Shown: one piece after another, positions 9,809 through 23,214 of the stretch
Numbering within the stretch: position 1 is the stretch's first letter
Layout: each line of letters opens with the position of its first letter
Assembly: GCA_958430865.1 (NCBI GenBank)
Contig: CAUDNR010004400.1
Coordinates: forward strand, 74,702 to 138,701
DNA length: 64,000 nucleotides
DNA from: Entrophospora sp. SA101
Lineage: Eukaryota; Glomeromycota; Glomeromycetes; Entrophosporales; Entrophosporaceae
Direction of reading: 5' to 3'
Translations under genes and position numbers: made by a program
Notes under the pieces: model-generated
What the model saw: the letters and a program-made list of their open reading frames with translations, nothing else
Told to the model about the DNA's origin: nothing
The model's database searches: none

Positions 9809-10247
9809 TATTCTAATTCAATTGAGGCCACATTTTTCACAACATAATAATAAAAAAGATCAACGATCGATTTTGTCACATGTGATAAAACGAATGTCCA
9901 CTATGCTCAAGTTCACATAGGCTTCATTTTCACGCACAACAGTTCTAAATAATTCAATTATGAAAAAGTAACCTGGTATGTGGCGTATCACGAATAACTT
10001 TACAATGTTTGAATTTTCGCCATTTGCTCTAAATAAGTCGCCTTTATGATACTAATAAATCCGAGTATGAAACTTGTGCATATGACATTCAAAAAATAAC
10101 ATTGTTATGCCAAGATCTCATTGGATCTCAAAAAATGTGTTTATTATATATTATAATATTAATAAAAATGTTCAAATGAACATTACACACAATAGTAACA
10201 GGCTATTTATAGAGTGATATAAAAAAAAATATATTTATACAGTTTCT
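9809..10247. other. intergenic between transposon and acyl-CoA synthetase copy B
   Basis: AT-rich, 3' flank of copy B. No gene or repeat recognised. Confidence 0.4.
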
Positions 10248-12554
10248 TTAAAGATTATCAGGACGAACCCATTCACTTTTAAGTCGTTCTCTCAAATCTT
10301 TTCTCAAAATTTTGCCGGAAGCGCTTTTAGGTATCTTATCAATAATGTAGACACCACCACGTAGTCGCATATGGTGAGCAACTTTTTCAGCCACGTAATC
10401 TTGAATGGATTTTTTAATTTGTTGGTGATCACTGGCGGCTGGATTTACTAGTTCGACATAAGCAACTGGTAATTCTGTAGCGTCTTGTTCTGAATATATG
10501 CCAACTACACCTGCATCGGAAATTATAGGGTTGGAAAGTAGAACTGATTCAAGTTCTGCAGGTGCAACTTGATGGCCCTAAAAAAATTTGAGGTGATGAT
10601 GAAAGGTGATGGTGATGAATAAGGGGATGAGGAATCAATTGATTAAAATTTATTTTAATTAACAAGTAAAAAAAAGAAAGATTGCAGACCTTATACTTGA
10701 TAAGTTCTTTTACACGATCAACCAAGAAAACATTCCCTTTTTACAATAATAATAATAAACATGTCAATTAAAAATAAAAGAAAATATTTTACATAACATT
10801 ATATGATAAATAACAATTTACCATTTTCATCAATATAACCAAGATCTCCAGTATGAAAAAATCCATCTTTATCCATACATTCTTTAGTGGCTTTTTCATT
10901 ATTAAGATAACCCTATTTTTTTGGAGGCTTTAGTCAAAGTAAATTAATTAACAATATTCATATATATATATATATGTATATGATTGGTACCTTCATGATG
11001 TTTGGACCACGAGCACATATTTCACCTTCTTCATTAACTCCAAGTTCTATCAAAAAAATTAATTATTTAGTTTTGAAGAATTAAATTAAATTATTGTTAT
11101 TACTTCTTATTACCTTTTCCATTTTCATCAATAAATTTTATCTCAACATTTGCTATAATAATTCCAGATGACCCTAAAAAAGAAAATATTATTATTTATT
11201 TCTTTTTTTCTGATGAAATAATTCAAAACATAATTTTTTATATTACCAATTACAACATCATCAGTTTTACCCAATGTAAGCACTGGTGTAGTTTCAGTAA
11301 GTCCATAACCTTGCTTAAGAGGTATTTTCTTGAATTTGTCGTTGAACATCTTACTCAACTCTTTGCTCAATGGAGCAGCACCGCTTACAATAAATTTTAA
11401 ACTTGATAAATCATATTTGTCAACAACTGGGTTTTTAACCAGTTGAAGCAAAATCGGCGGAACTATATATCCAAGATTTATTTTATAATCTTGTATTGTT
11501 TGACAAAATGAATTTATATCAAATTTTGATAAAAGTATTGCTGACGCTCCCTATTATTTATAATAAAAAAGTTTCATGAGAAGGAAGTTTTTTTAAAGAA
11601 ACAAAATATTTTATTGAAAACTTACACTATAAGCTACTTGATGCAGAGTAATGTTCAATGCATATATATGAAAAAGTGGCTGTAATGAAATAAGATAAAA
11701 TATCATCATCAAACTCATAATCACGATTATGATAAATCATGAATCACAATCATCGTAATTATTATTATCCAATCTCACCAATATTCCCAAGAAGACAAGA
11801 TCAGGAGTGAATTTCTCGAAATGATATACTTGTTCAAGATTAGCAATCATATTATAATGTGTGGTCTCAACACCTTTTTGTCTGCCAGTTGTACCAGAAC
11901 TATAACACAAATAGGCAGTAGTTGATTTGACTTTTTCTTCGGTTGTATAATGAATAATTGCTGAATCATCATCATCCTTGTATAGACTGGTGAATGGTTT
12001 AATGCCATTTTCAAGGTCTTCCTTTTCATCAAATACAAAGATCCTGGAAGTTGGTATTTTTACATTTTTTGCAGCTTCCAATACAGTAGGTAATAGTAAT
12101 GGATGTGCAATGATGACTGATGCTCTGGAGTCGGATAGTTGATGTGTTAATTCATGAGCTTTATAACCAGAATTAGCTAATGTAACAATTCCACCTGAAA
12201 AAAAAAAATTTTGCAAAAAATTGAAAATTTTTTTGTGGACAATAAATAAACTAGTTATTGATTAATTAATTAAATACCAGATGCAATGACTCCAAATAAC
12301 GCAATAGGATAATGGATGTGATTCAGGGAAACAATTGCCAAAACTTCTCCAGGTTTAAATCCAATTGATTTTAATCCACTGGCAACCTTTCGAGTATAAC
12401 TTTTAAATTCACCAAAAGTGATTTTTTCGTTAGTCAACCCATCAATGAAAATTGGTTTAGTATCAGGAATGGAATTAGGATTACTGGTCACATGATGATA
12501 AACATCAACATATGGGATTTTTAGATCAGGGAGTTTAGATTTAAATATAACCAT
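10248..12554 (-). CDS. 4-coumarate-CoA-ligase-like acyl-CoA synthetase, copy B (complete)
   Basis: Nine exons by GT..AG borders: 12278-12554, 11779-12194, 11626-11679, 11247-11550, 11114-11173, 10991-11046, 10822-10912, 10690-10736, 10248-10577. They join in frame to 544 residues, the normal size of 4CL-like ligases. Motifs in order: P-loop [29 protein letters not shown]5 [27 protein letters not shown], the ATP/ribose-binding [16 protein letters not shown], hinge [21 protein letters not shown], and the A10 lysine in [15 protein letters not shown]. All catalytic elements are present. The C-terminus PDNL is not a canonical peroxisomal SKL. It activates a carboxylate as acyl-AMP, then acyl-CoA. 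Close paralogue of copy A, with conserved intron sequence pointing to a fairly recent tandem duplication. Confidence 0.93.
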
Positions 12555-12916
12555 ATTTTTGTTGTTGGTTTAGATTTGTTAAATTTTGTATATATTTATT
12601 TTTTAAAAAAAAAAAAAAAAAAAAATGATAATATTGACATTATATATATATATTAAATTTTCCTAGAATCTAGAATATAAGCGGAGAAAAAAACCGGTTT
12701 TTCCATAAAAAGGATGACAATAACGGATCTCGCTTTAAAATTTACAGTGTTTATTATTATTAAGTTATTATATATATGTGTGTGTGTGTACACACATGTA
12801 TATATATATCTATTAATACTACTATATAATAATATACAAAAAAAAAAAAAGAATATTCTATTTATAATATTAATTAATTACAATGATAATTATAATATGA
12901 TAACAATAATATTATA
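12555..12916. other. intergenic between copy B and the receptor gene
   Basis: Promoter side of copy B and 3' side of the receptor gene. It contains a poly-A tract (about 12605-12624) and TATATA/TGTGTG microsatellites (about 12640-12820). No gene seen. Confidence 0.5.
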
Positions 12917-14821
12917 TTAATACGCAGACGTCTCATTAACGGAATCTAAAGATTCAATTGAAGAAGATGAAAGAGTTCTTTGGTGATGTCGATTATGTTG
13001 ATGTAGATGAATATTGATTGTATTTTGTGATAAAGATGATGATGTTGTTGTTGGAGCATGTAATAAATCATTACCATAGCTATTTTTGTAACTATTATTA
13101 ATTTTGTTAATGTCAACATTATTATTATTGTTATTAATGTTATAATTGATCAGTGTAGTTGAACTAGATCTATTATGAGATGATTTATTGATTATTGGAG
13201 GATGTAATATGGTAATCATTGAAGGCGATGAAGAAGAAGAATAGTGGTGTTGTTGTTGTTGTGATTGTTGTGATTTAATTGATTCTTTTAGTTGACTTTT
13301 TCGTAGTTTTTGTTGTTTTAATCGAGATTTTTGTTGTTTGTCAAGTAGGAAACTACGTACAAACCATTTCATAAATTTACTCTTACTTAGGATTGGTGAT
13401 GATGATTTTTGTAGTGGTGTTATTGGGGGTAATGTTAATGATGAATTTCTAAAAGTTCTATTAAGGTTGGTGTTAGGTGGTGCAATTGAAATTTCAGTTA
13501 ATATTGGTGATGATTGGGGTTGAATTTTATTATTATTAAAATTATTATTAATGTTGTTGTTAATGTTGTCATTATTATTAGTGATATTACCAATACTATT
13601 AAAAGATGCAGCTGTCGTTGCAGTTGCTGGTGTATTTGACGGAAACCTAAATTCTGATGGTGACAATGGTGGACTATTTAAAGAGACAGTTGCTTTGCTA
13701 TTATCGTCGTCGAACGGCTTCACAAAGCCATAACTATCCACCAAAACTCTTTTATACCTTCTAAAACCATTATGTAAAGCTGGATCGAATACGAATGCAA
13801 AAAAATTAAAAATTCCAGGAGAACATGTTCCAATAATTGACCAAAAAATTATAGCCTGAGGCTCGGTTCGATTTTTTTTGTGCACTGAAGTATAAATAAG
13901 TTCCACCAAGATACCGCTTACATTGAGCAAAGGTATTAACGCATAAAGAGAAATACGACTAACCAATTTTAACAATAATAATTTTTTGTGTCTGGCTTTT
14001 ACTGATAAGGTTTTATTGCTTTTTGAAGATTGTATGACTTCTGCCAATTGACGATGTTCAAAGATCAATTTACACACCACAATCATCAAAACCGTTGTAC
14101 AATAAATCATTGATATTGTTATTGGAATGAAAAATGTTAAAATTGACCACCATCTTGTTGCCTCGGAATAACCTTCTCTGTATAAACAATCAATGACATC
14201 AATGTCAAAGCCAAATCTATTATAGACTAGCGGTGGTATGTTTATAATTAATGCTGTTAGAAACGCTACCGGAACATACCATCTATCTGAAAATCTTGAA
14301 ACTTTTCTTCTGTGAAGAAAAACAACCTGCAATCACCAAGAAAATAAATTTTTTTGCTATTAATAATTTGTAATAATACTAAAAAATCAATATTTACGCT
14401 AACAATAATTCTAATTACCTGTAGATTGAATGCAATCATAACAGTTAGAAATAAATATAACTGAGGGAAAAAAACTCATTCCAAATCCAATAGCAGTGCA
14501 TAATGTACCATCTACAGGAATCCATAGCGTGTACGCCAACACAGTTCCACCATTTAACATATCCACAAAGGAAATCATTGCAGTCAACCTCAATGATACA
14601 CGATCGACCAACTTTCTATCATAAAGCCACATAATGGTCATGATAAATAATACCAAGAAACCACATGAAATACTTATAATGCTTAGATAAAAATTTAATT
14701 TGTCGTAAGTTGCTTCTAATCGAAAATGTTCAATGTCCTGTGTAAACTCTGGATTCACACCGTAATCTACGTAAGGGGCATTTGGATCAGTGTTTGGGTC
14801 ATAACTAGTATCATTACTCAT
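12917..14821 (-). CDS. seven-transmembrane G-protein-coupled receptor, frame broken by one base
   Basis: Two exons: 14419-14821 and 12917-14326 (intron 92 nt). Seven hydrophobic spans are readable: NFYLSIISISCGFLVLFIM, LTAMISFVDMLNGGTVLAYT, the QLYLFLTVMIAFNLQ span, VPVAFLTALIINIPPLVY, WSILTFFIPITISMIYCTTV, ISLYALIPLLNVSGILVELI and IIFWSIIGTCSPGIFNFFAF. Cys in GTLCTA and DCLYRE could form the usual extracellular disulfide. A long Asn/Gln/Ser-rich tail of about 250 residues follows. The topology fits fungal cAMP-receptor/Git3-like GPCRs for nutrient or signal sensing. The frame slips inside TM3 at a 7-base A run (14468-14474 on the plus strand); one base fewer would give a continuous protein of about 603 residues. 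This may be an assembly error or a real lesion. Confidence 0.85.
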
Positions 14822-17800
14822 TATGAATAATAAATATGAGTAACTAAATTATTTCTTCTTTTTCTTCTTTTCATAAACAAAAAAAATAAATATAATTGAT
14901 ATTATTTTACGATTATATTTATATGATGACAAAATAATGATTATGGTAATAAAAATTTAAAGTAGAATTGAAGTGATTTGACCTGCAATAAGGTGAAGAA
15001 AGAAGAAAGGGGAATCGGTGGGAAAAAAAGAATGTGTTGTATTTATAGTAAAATTTTTTTTGCAATTACTTTTTCTTTTTAATTTTATTAAAGCTTGTTT
15101 ACTAAAAAAGAAAAAAGAAAAAGGTTGCGAAAAAAAAAACAAAAAACCAAAAAATAAAAAAAAAATTTTGATGCGGTTTTTTTTCATATTATAATGGTTT
15201 TTATTTATACATCTTGTTATATTATTCTAGTTCACACATTGTTGATTTATACAAATAACAATTGAAAAATAATATTAATATATTTATTTAAATTGACCTA
15301 AATAATCGACATTTATGTATTATATTAAATCTATCAAACTTTTTTGGCAAACAATGAGGGTTCTTTCTTTTACCGATTTGGAATCCACAGTTAGAAGTTA
15401 CACAAACTTAAAAAAACCTCATTTTTTGGTGACATTGTTTGGATCAATATTACAATATATATTGTATGCGGTTTAAAAATATAATATGTTCTCATACAAA
15501 TGAGTTTTTTTTATCGACAACAGCAAAACTAAAAAAATAGACACACATTCAAAATTAAATGCATAAAATAATCATTTGTCCTAATTTATTAATTAGCCGA
15601 TAATGCGCAAATTGTTATTTTATTTATTTAAAACTATTACTTTATTTGGGAATCGTTAGTTCAATGGTGCATTGATATGATAAAAAAGAGAGATATAATG
15701 AAAAAATTCTATCCTACCAATCAAGTTGTACTGTAACCAGCAACAACACAACAGATGCTACAGATAGGTAGAATGAAAAAGTAAAATAAGGCAATTAGAA
15801 TGAAGTAAAAGTCGTGTTGTCATTTAGATGAGATAATGCAAATCATAATGTTATTACCCGGGTGTTTAAGAAATTAATCAAAATTCCCTGTTATAAGGTG
15901 TGAAATGATCGTAATAGTGATTGGTTTACGGGATATGATCGGTTTACGAATGTTTCAATATTATCCGGTTATAACATTTACAATATGCAATTTTTCGTAA
16001 AACAATGTTAATATTTGTGATATCTTATTAAAAAAACCTTGGCATTCACAGTATCAATTATGCTATTCATAGTTAGTCTTTTTTTATCATTTAATTTTAA
16101 ATTAATATTACAAAAATCGTCAACCTTATCAGATAAATCGAACCGCCCAATTAAGTTTATAATGATGTGAAACTTTAACAAAGAAAATTCGTTTGCCTAT
16201 GTTCAATGAACAATAGCAATATTAAGTGTTAACACAACAATGATACGAACAAAAAACGGTTATTTATATCATTATTCTTCATTTTACTCATCAAAAAATA
16301 AATAAATAAATAATTTATAGAGTGGTTTCTATTATTTTCCTAGAAAAGAACTTAGAAAGTCAAAACTAGGTATCAATTGGTGGAAAATTAATTAGTTTAA
16401 ATAAGAATCAAAAAGAAAAATATTTCGTGGAAAGACTTTTTGGTTAATTACTGCGGGCTAATATACGTGTGTATCACGAAATCCTATCTATGGCGTTGAG
16501 GATTATGTGTGTATATATATATATATAAGGACATGGATTTGATGTATAAAACAATAAATTTTAATATATATCATCGCATATTGATTTGAACCATTTTTCT
16601 TAGGTTAATCCAAAATGGTGGATAGTTGCAATTCGTATGGTGTATAGTGTTATTAGATTAGAAATCCAATTGCATCGAGAAAGGGAAGTGGGAATTTAAT
16701 ATAGGCATTGTAAATGAATCATCTAATGAATGTACCTGAAAACAACATTCATATTAATATAGAGAATACAGATATTGAAAATGATTTAATTTATACTGGA
16801 AACAATGATGCCTTAAATAAAGTAAAATATAGGCATCAATGTAATCCATTATGACTTGTCAATTTAAAAGAACAAAAAAGACCAATCACAAATCACATAT
16901 TTGTATAAAATAAAGAAAATAATAAAAAAATACTTCTGCCGAATCTTATTTGCCTAGAAAAGTTAGAGCTAACCAACTATATGATCAATCTGTTTTTTAT
17001 TATATGTATTTATGTTTTGTTAAAAAAAAAAATCCGTATATTTGTCATCGGAATTTCCAGTACTAGTACTAATCGTTAAAATGTTGACTAAAGGTAGTTT
17101 TTTACCAAGGGTTATTTTGATGATTTAGTCAAAGTATAAATCCTAGACGGAAGTAAAATCTTATTTTTTTTCCTTTATCTAATCTAATATTTAATTTGAC
17201 CTAGATTGCTTTACATCCCATCAATTCTAGATAAAAAGGTAATTGCCATTGTAATTAGAGTGTGTATAGCATATGAACTATATCTGAATACATCATATGA
17301 CCATCCCTATCGATGAAAGCATATTGAGCATACTTAGAATTAAGCAGAGCAAGTTCTTTAAAAAATGTTTTGTTTGAATATGAGAGATCGGAGAAAGTTA
17401 GTTAATCATGATGGATTGGAAATTTAATGTAAAATGTACTTTTTAATTAAAAAAAAAAACATACTAGACGAAATAAAATGAAGAATCTTTATATATTTAT
17501 TTCAACCAATTTGTTGACTTCATTGTTCAAAATATGCTTTTGAGCGTCAAATTTATTTGTTCAATATTTCGTTGTTCATTCATACATACTAGATCCTGTT
17601 TTTTGTTACGATTGGTTTATTTTGATTCAAAATTAAGTAAAACAACAACATCATCCTGATAAATGGCATTATTAATAAATGGCCATTGCATTATATCACT
17701 CAAGTCTCGAGGGTCACATACACCTTAGCCTTTTTCTTGCGAAATTGATGGCTAGAATAAAGTATTTATAAAATATTTGTCAAATAATTAATAATTATAA

Positions 17801-19162
17801 TATTATTAACAAATTATTGCATCGCTTACTGTTCCTGATTATATATTAACAATCATAAATTCAAACTATTTGTATCCGCTTCCTTGATAAAATAAATTGA
17901 GAGAGATCATTTGTAATAATCATTATCATTGTAGAATCGTTCTTGAACAATTAACTAACAATTGAAACCATTTTGTGGTAATCTGGTCAATCAAAATTCT
18001 TTTCGATGCCATCCATAATTTGTTGACCGTTGTTGGTTTAACTGTTGCTTTAGTTGCTCCCAGTATAACTTGAGCAATTGTGCTATAATCGAGGCAGTGT
18101 TAAAATTCTATTCATAAATACTTGTCTCTCAGCATATAAATTCAAACATGCTGCCTTCATGCCTTATTTTTGTAAATATTCATCTTGCAACTCCCTATAT
18201 ACTGTCAATGAACCGCAGAGTGAGGTCTGATTACAAATTGCGATCCATATTCGTATAGTTGTTTTTTTTCTTTTCTCGTTAAATCAGGAGAATATATTAC
18301 CATTTAAAAAAATTGAAGCTTTGTTGATAATTAATTATATAGAAACGAAGTTGTTTCAGATATGAATAACTTAAAGAGACAATGTGAACTTTAAATATTC
18401 ATCATGACATGATAATTGCGAAAACATGAATTCATCTTCAATTGGTAAGACCTGGTGTAAACAGTTCTAGTAGCTTTAGAAAATTTTACATAAATAAATT
18501 TTCAGCTGCGAATAAAAGGTAGAGGTGTTTTTATTTTTAGTATATACATTCTTTAAAAAGACAGTTCTTTAAAAAATAGATATTTGGGGAGCGATAAGCG
18601 AAAATACAGGAGACGAGGTTCTTGACAATGAACAACGATTGAAAAGAATCAGGAGTTCAATAAAATTGAGGTAAGCCTATCTATTTAGAACTTCGAATCA
18701 GTTATAATAAATTTGTTATCGTTATTTTTTTAAATAATTTAATAAATTCTTCTTGAAGTTGATTGTATTGTTATGTCCAAAATCAAGGGATCTGAAAATA
18801 ATGAGGATGATGAAAATGGATGGTATTTATAAAGTTTTAACTGAATTCAATCCGAAAGATGTGATTTTCGGTTTAGTTTCGATTTTTCAAGAGCACTAGA
18901 AAAGATGAAAGAAATTGCGCCAAAATTGAGTTACAAGTTGTTTTCATTCCAGCCTAGCGCACTCATTCATACTATATTCAAATATTGTAGGAGAAATTAG
19001 ATAATAAATTATATTTGCAAAAAAAAACCACAAAAAGGAATGTTGTCATAAAAAATTAATTTTTTTTAAAATAAATATTAAAAAGTTAAAACGTCCTTTA
19101 ATAATTTATATAAGTTATTAGCATCAGACAGAAAAGAATTAGCAATTAAAATTTATAATGAA
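14822..19162. other. 4.3-kb gene-poor region
   Basis: No ORF longer than about 76 codons and no domain recognised on either strand. A 46-codon ORF at about 16713-16853 and AT microsatellites (16508-16530) are the only structure noticed. The part just before 19162 resembles 21330-21410 (shared ATAAATATTAAAAAGTTAAAA followed by TTTA..), which suggests the kinase 5' flank was duplicated. Confidence 0.5.
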
Positions 19163-20608
19163 ATGCATAGTATTGCTTATTCTGCTTTTCCGGTTGTTGC
19201 TGACAATGAAAATTATAAAAGTTATTTTTTACAATTAGTCAAAGAAAACAAAGAACTATTAGAAAATGAAAAGGAATATTGTAGCAAAAGGTTTGTTTAT
19301 AATTTCGAATTAAACAATGCAATTCATAAACTTGGTAAACCAAGAGAATGCAATAATTGTAAAGCAGAAAGATACTCTGATAAATATTGTGAAAAGTGTG
19401 TTAGTCTACACTTACAGAGCCTTTTTAGTACTTGGACATCTGGAAATGAGATAATTGATAGTTTTATTCAAGAATGTCAACAGCTTTCATCTCTTCCGCA
19501 GCATATTATAGAATGGATACCTTATGAGCAATTTTATGATATAAAAAAGTTAACAGAGGGTGGATTCAGTTCTATTTATACTGCTACATGGACAAGAGGA
19601 TCTATTGATGATTATGGTGAAAATAAAAAGGAGTTTAATTATTTTGGAGTTGAGCAAGTAGTATTAAAATCATTAAATAATTCAAGTAATCCAGGAAAAC
19701 CTTTTTTTGATGAGGTAATTGTTCTTATTTAAAATAAACCATTTATTTTATTTTAAATTAACTAACTTTATTTATATAATTAATTTCAGGCATTGAATTA
19801 TTGTAAAATCAAATCAGAAATGATTGTTCCTTGTTTTGGTATAACTAAATTCCCAGAAAATGGAAATTATGCAATGGTTCTTAGTTATTCATCAGAGGGA
19901 AATTTAAGAGATTATATAAAAAAAAATCATTATAATTTAACATTAAAAGATAGAGCTAATATTTTTATGGGTTTATGCGAATCATTATATCGTATACATT
20001 CAAAAGATTTAATTCATTGTGATTTACATAGTGGTAATATATTAATGCAAGGAGGTAGTTGTTATATCACAGATTTAGGATTATGTGGACCAGTTGAATC
20101 ATCAAATAAAATTTATGGAATTGTACCTTATATTGCACCTGAGCTATTTGGTGGCAAAATTAATGTGAAATACACAAAAGAAACTGATGTTTATAGCATT
20201 GGGATGTTAATGTGGGAAATATTTGCAGGACATCCACCATTTGATGATACAGCACATGATTTTCATTTGCAATTAAAAATATGTGAAGGTTTACGACTAC
20301 CAATATTACCAGGAATGCCTGATGATTATGTACAAATGATGCAAAGGTGTTGGGATGTGGATCCATCAAAAAGACCAACTATTGAAGAGCTTTGGGATTT
20401 TGCTGATAGTCAATTAAAGGAAATTTATGAAGCAAAAAATTTTAATGAAACTAGCAGTGGTGGTGGTGATGACAGCAATAATTCACAACAAATTCACAAA
20501 TCACATCCATTAGCATACCATACAAGCAGAATATTAAATGATGTAAATGATGAATTTGCTAAATTGAATTTAAAAAGTAATGATAGTTTATTAAATTATG
20601 AAATATAA
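19163..20608 (+). CDS. TKL-type protein kinase with HCD instead of HRD
   Basis: Two exons, 19163-19714 and 19790-20608, joining in phase 0 to 456 residues. The N-terminus has a Cys-pair segment (CNNCKAERYSDKYCEKC), a common lead-in in AM-fungal kinases. Kinase motifs: glycine loop EGGFSSIYTATW, Lys in QVVLKSL, catalytic loop LIHCDLHSGNIL, metal-binding DLG, APE in IAPELFGG, and RPTIEELWDF near the end. The HRD arginine is replaced by Cys, and DFG reads DLG. The catalytic Asp and the Asn of SGN are kept, so it may be active but unlike activation-loop-regulated kinases. A Ser/Asn-rich tail follows. It belongs to the hugely expanded Rhizophagus-type TKL set; substrate unknown. Confidence 0.88.
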
Positions 20609-21416
20609 TTTTAATAAGGTAAGTTAAATGGTTAGCTAATTAATTGAAATTTATTAATTACAATGATAATAGTAGTTGATAAGGTTAAAGTTAGAGAATT
20701 GGGTGAATTGTTGATGGGTAGATAGTCACTATTTATTAATTATTTTTTCATGTGTAAATTTTTAAAACAAATTTTATTTTTAATAAATTTTATATATCCC
20801 ATTAAAACCTTTGTTGGTCATAATGTATTTTACAACATTCTGATATTAATCATAAATGAAATAGATCTTTCAAGTGACTCTGTAAGCGAATGCGAATGTA
20901 TACAAACCATCATGTTTTTTAGTGAGTGATGATATTATTGAGGAAAGGAGGAGGATGACGAGAACAAGGGAGCTGATGTCGAAGCTAACATAAAATTGGA
21001 TTCTAGTATGCATTTCTCAACTTGGAAAGTTAGCATCAAATATATATTAAACAATGGGCCCAACAACAAGGATTTAAGAAAAATTTGAAAAAACAAACTT
21101 TTGTTTGAAGGTACCAAAAAAAAAAGAGAAAACATCTAAATCACAAAAGACAAACTGTAATTGGCATTTAAATAATAATCCAATGGGATGTCCACCAGCA
21201 ATATGAGGGGTCTGAGGACCCTGGCCAAAATTGAGTTTTTTGCGCATATTAAGATTCGTGTGCTTATAAAATTATACTAGATTTTTTAAACTTATTTTGT
21301 GCGGGTGTGCAGAAAACAAAGGCTTTATTACTTATTTTAAAAAATAAATATTAAAAAGTTAAAATGACCTTTACTGATTTATTAACACAAGGCAGAATAG
21401 AATTAGTATGGTTGGC
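20609..21416. other. intergenic, no gene recognised
   Basis: 3' flank of the kinase gene. 21330-21410 repeats part of that gene's 5' flank (18950-19150), suggesting that a duplicated kinase unit begins here and is now decayed. Confidence 0.4.
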
Positions 21417-21809
21417 TCGGTCTAAAGACCTCCTGTTGCTGCGCCACGTGCTCAAATTTCAAAAATGCAAAATTTTTTAAAAAAATGGTTACACGTGATT
21501 TTGGTTAAAAAACTATTTTCCTTACTGCCAAATTTAGATATGATGGTCGAGTATTAGGCTAAATTTAGGAATGATAATCAAAAGCTAGTCTAAATTTAGC
21601 AATGATCCTAGAGTTCAAATTTCTCATGAGCATAGTAAAGTACATGTTTTAAAAAAGAATAGAACTCTATAATAAATAATTTTTTGGAGAAAATCTTTTC
21701 ATTACATTAAAAGTAGAAACCTATTTTACCAATTAATAAGGCTATTTTTTAAAATGTAGGACAGAAAATGACTTCTATACTTTTAAAATTTGCGAGGTCT
21801 TTAGACCGA
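21417..21809. mobile_element. MITE-like element with 16-bp perfect inverted ends
   Basis: TCGGTCTAAAGACCTC (21417-21432) is exactly inverted as GAGGTCTTTAGACCGA (21794-21809). The sequence just inside the left end (CCACGTGCTCAAATTTCAAAAA..CACGTGATTTT) resembles 30450-30530, the flank of the DDE transposase remnant, so it may be a non-autonomous relative. No coding content. Confidence 0.55.
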
Positions 21810-22264
21810 ATTTGTGAATTCCGAAATTAAAATAGAAAAGTTGATTGGTGGGGCCAGTCTGTACGATCTTCGATTCCATACTTTTGTTTCATACAGAGCA
21901 TTTTTTACTACAGAGGCGCAGATGTACGGAATACGGAACCTCTATAGACTCCTTTTACTTCTGCTAAATCAATTAAAAAGAATGGAACGTTAGAACACAC
22001 TGATTGTCACAATCCTAGAGTTTATGCCTTATTTACTCCACGTGTAAAAGATGCAGTAGTCAGTACTACATGATTGGATTGGAAGATAATTCCATCTACT
22101 GAGACCAATAACGGTTATGATGATTACCTTATGAATGTACCATTTTGGGCCTTTGGTAAAGAAAAAATAGAGAAATATTAATGATCCGAGTAAAAAAATA
22201 AATAGAACTTATTTACAATGTTGATGATTTAAAAAAAATATATAAGCAAAAATCAATCATCAGG

Positions 22265-22600
22265 ATCTCTTAATAGTGGAATGGATTACGAAAGATGCCT
22301 GTACTGCACCAGGATTAGAACTCATACAATGAGCTATTTATAGGAGAGTAAGACCAGGACTTTCCAAGAATGCACCGAGTTTTTATATTTGAATTGGCAT
22401 ATTAATATGGGTGTATGGATGCTAATCCAAATAAACGTCCACCGCTAAATGAATATTTGATATCTGAAATAAATAACGCTATTATTCTGAAGAGCAACTT
22501 GATCAATTAGAAAGGTTTTCAATGAAATGGAAAATTGATGATGTTAATCCCAATTACTATAATTCACCCAAATGCCCATTTATCAAGCTATAAATTACAA
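22265..22600 (+). pseudogene. decayed kinase C-terminal fragment
   Basis: In shifting frames one can read RPGLSKNAPSF, then NPNKRPP, then EEQLDQLERFSMKWKIDDVNPNYYNSPKCPF. This is the end of a TKL kinase domain (N-P-x-K-R-P motif) and its tail. Multiple stops and frameshifts break it. Together with the duplicated 5' flank at 21330 this suggests a dead kinase copy with a MITE inserted in it. Confidence 0.55.
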
Positions 22601-23214
22601 TTATAATGACAAGTATTGCAAGATTTATTATTTATTTACTTCCCACATCAATCAAGTTATCCGTTAATATAATTTCATTTTTAAATTCTTTTTGAAATTA
22701 ATTTCTTTAATCTTATCCCACTTTTATCTATTGATTGATTCATTATCACGGGTCCATCCTCGAGTTAATGATTATGGATCACATGCTTGAGAACACGAAA
22801 TTTTTTTGTTGTTTGTTACAAGAGGGACATTCTTTTTTGCATCATCTTTAATATTAATAGAAATTGCTATAATAATTATTATTATTCACAGTATAGCATT
22901 ATAGTATATAATACATACATTGTGTACTAATATTACAGTCGTTCGTGCAACTTACGGTTAAATTAGCGCATAATAATAATAATAATTAAAGTATTTACGG
23001 ATAATGTTTATAGAGAAATTGCGAATCTCCAAAAGAGGTCAAAAAGAAGGGAATTCTAAAATAATTATCGTTTTTTCTATCCAAAAAATTTATCCTTTGC
23101 ATGTATGATTTTTTTTTTGAAATTATATATAATAAAAATAATAAAAATCAATACATTTTAGTTTAAAAAATTAAAACATCGAATCAGCAACTTAAAATTT
23201 TAGTTAATTGAAAA
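22601..23214. other. intergenic, promoter side of the SIP3-like gene
   Basis: AT-rich with short TATT/AATA runs. No gene seen. It should contain the promoter of the gene starting at 23215. Confidence 0.4.
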
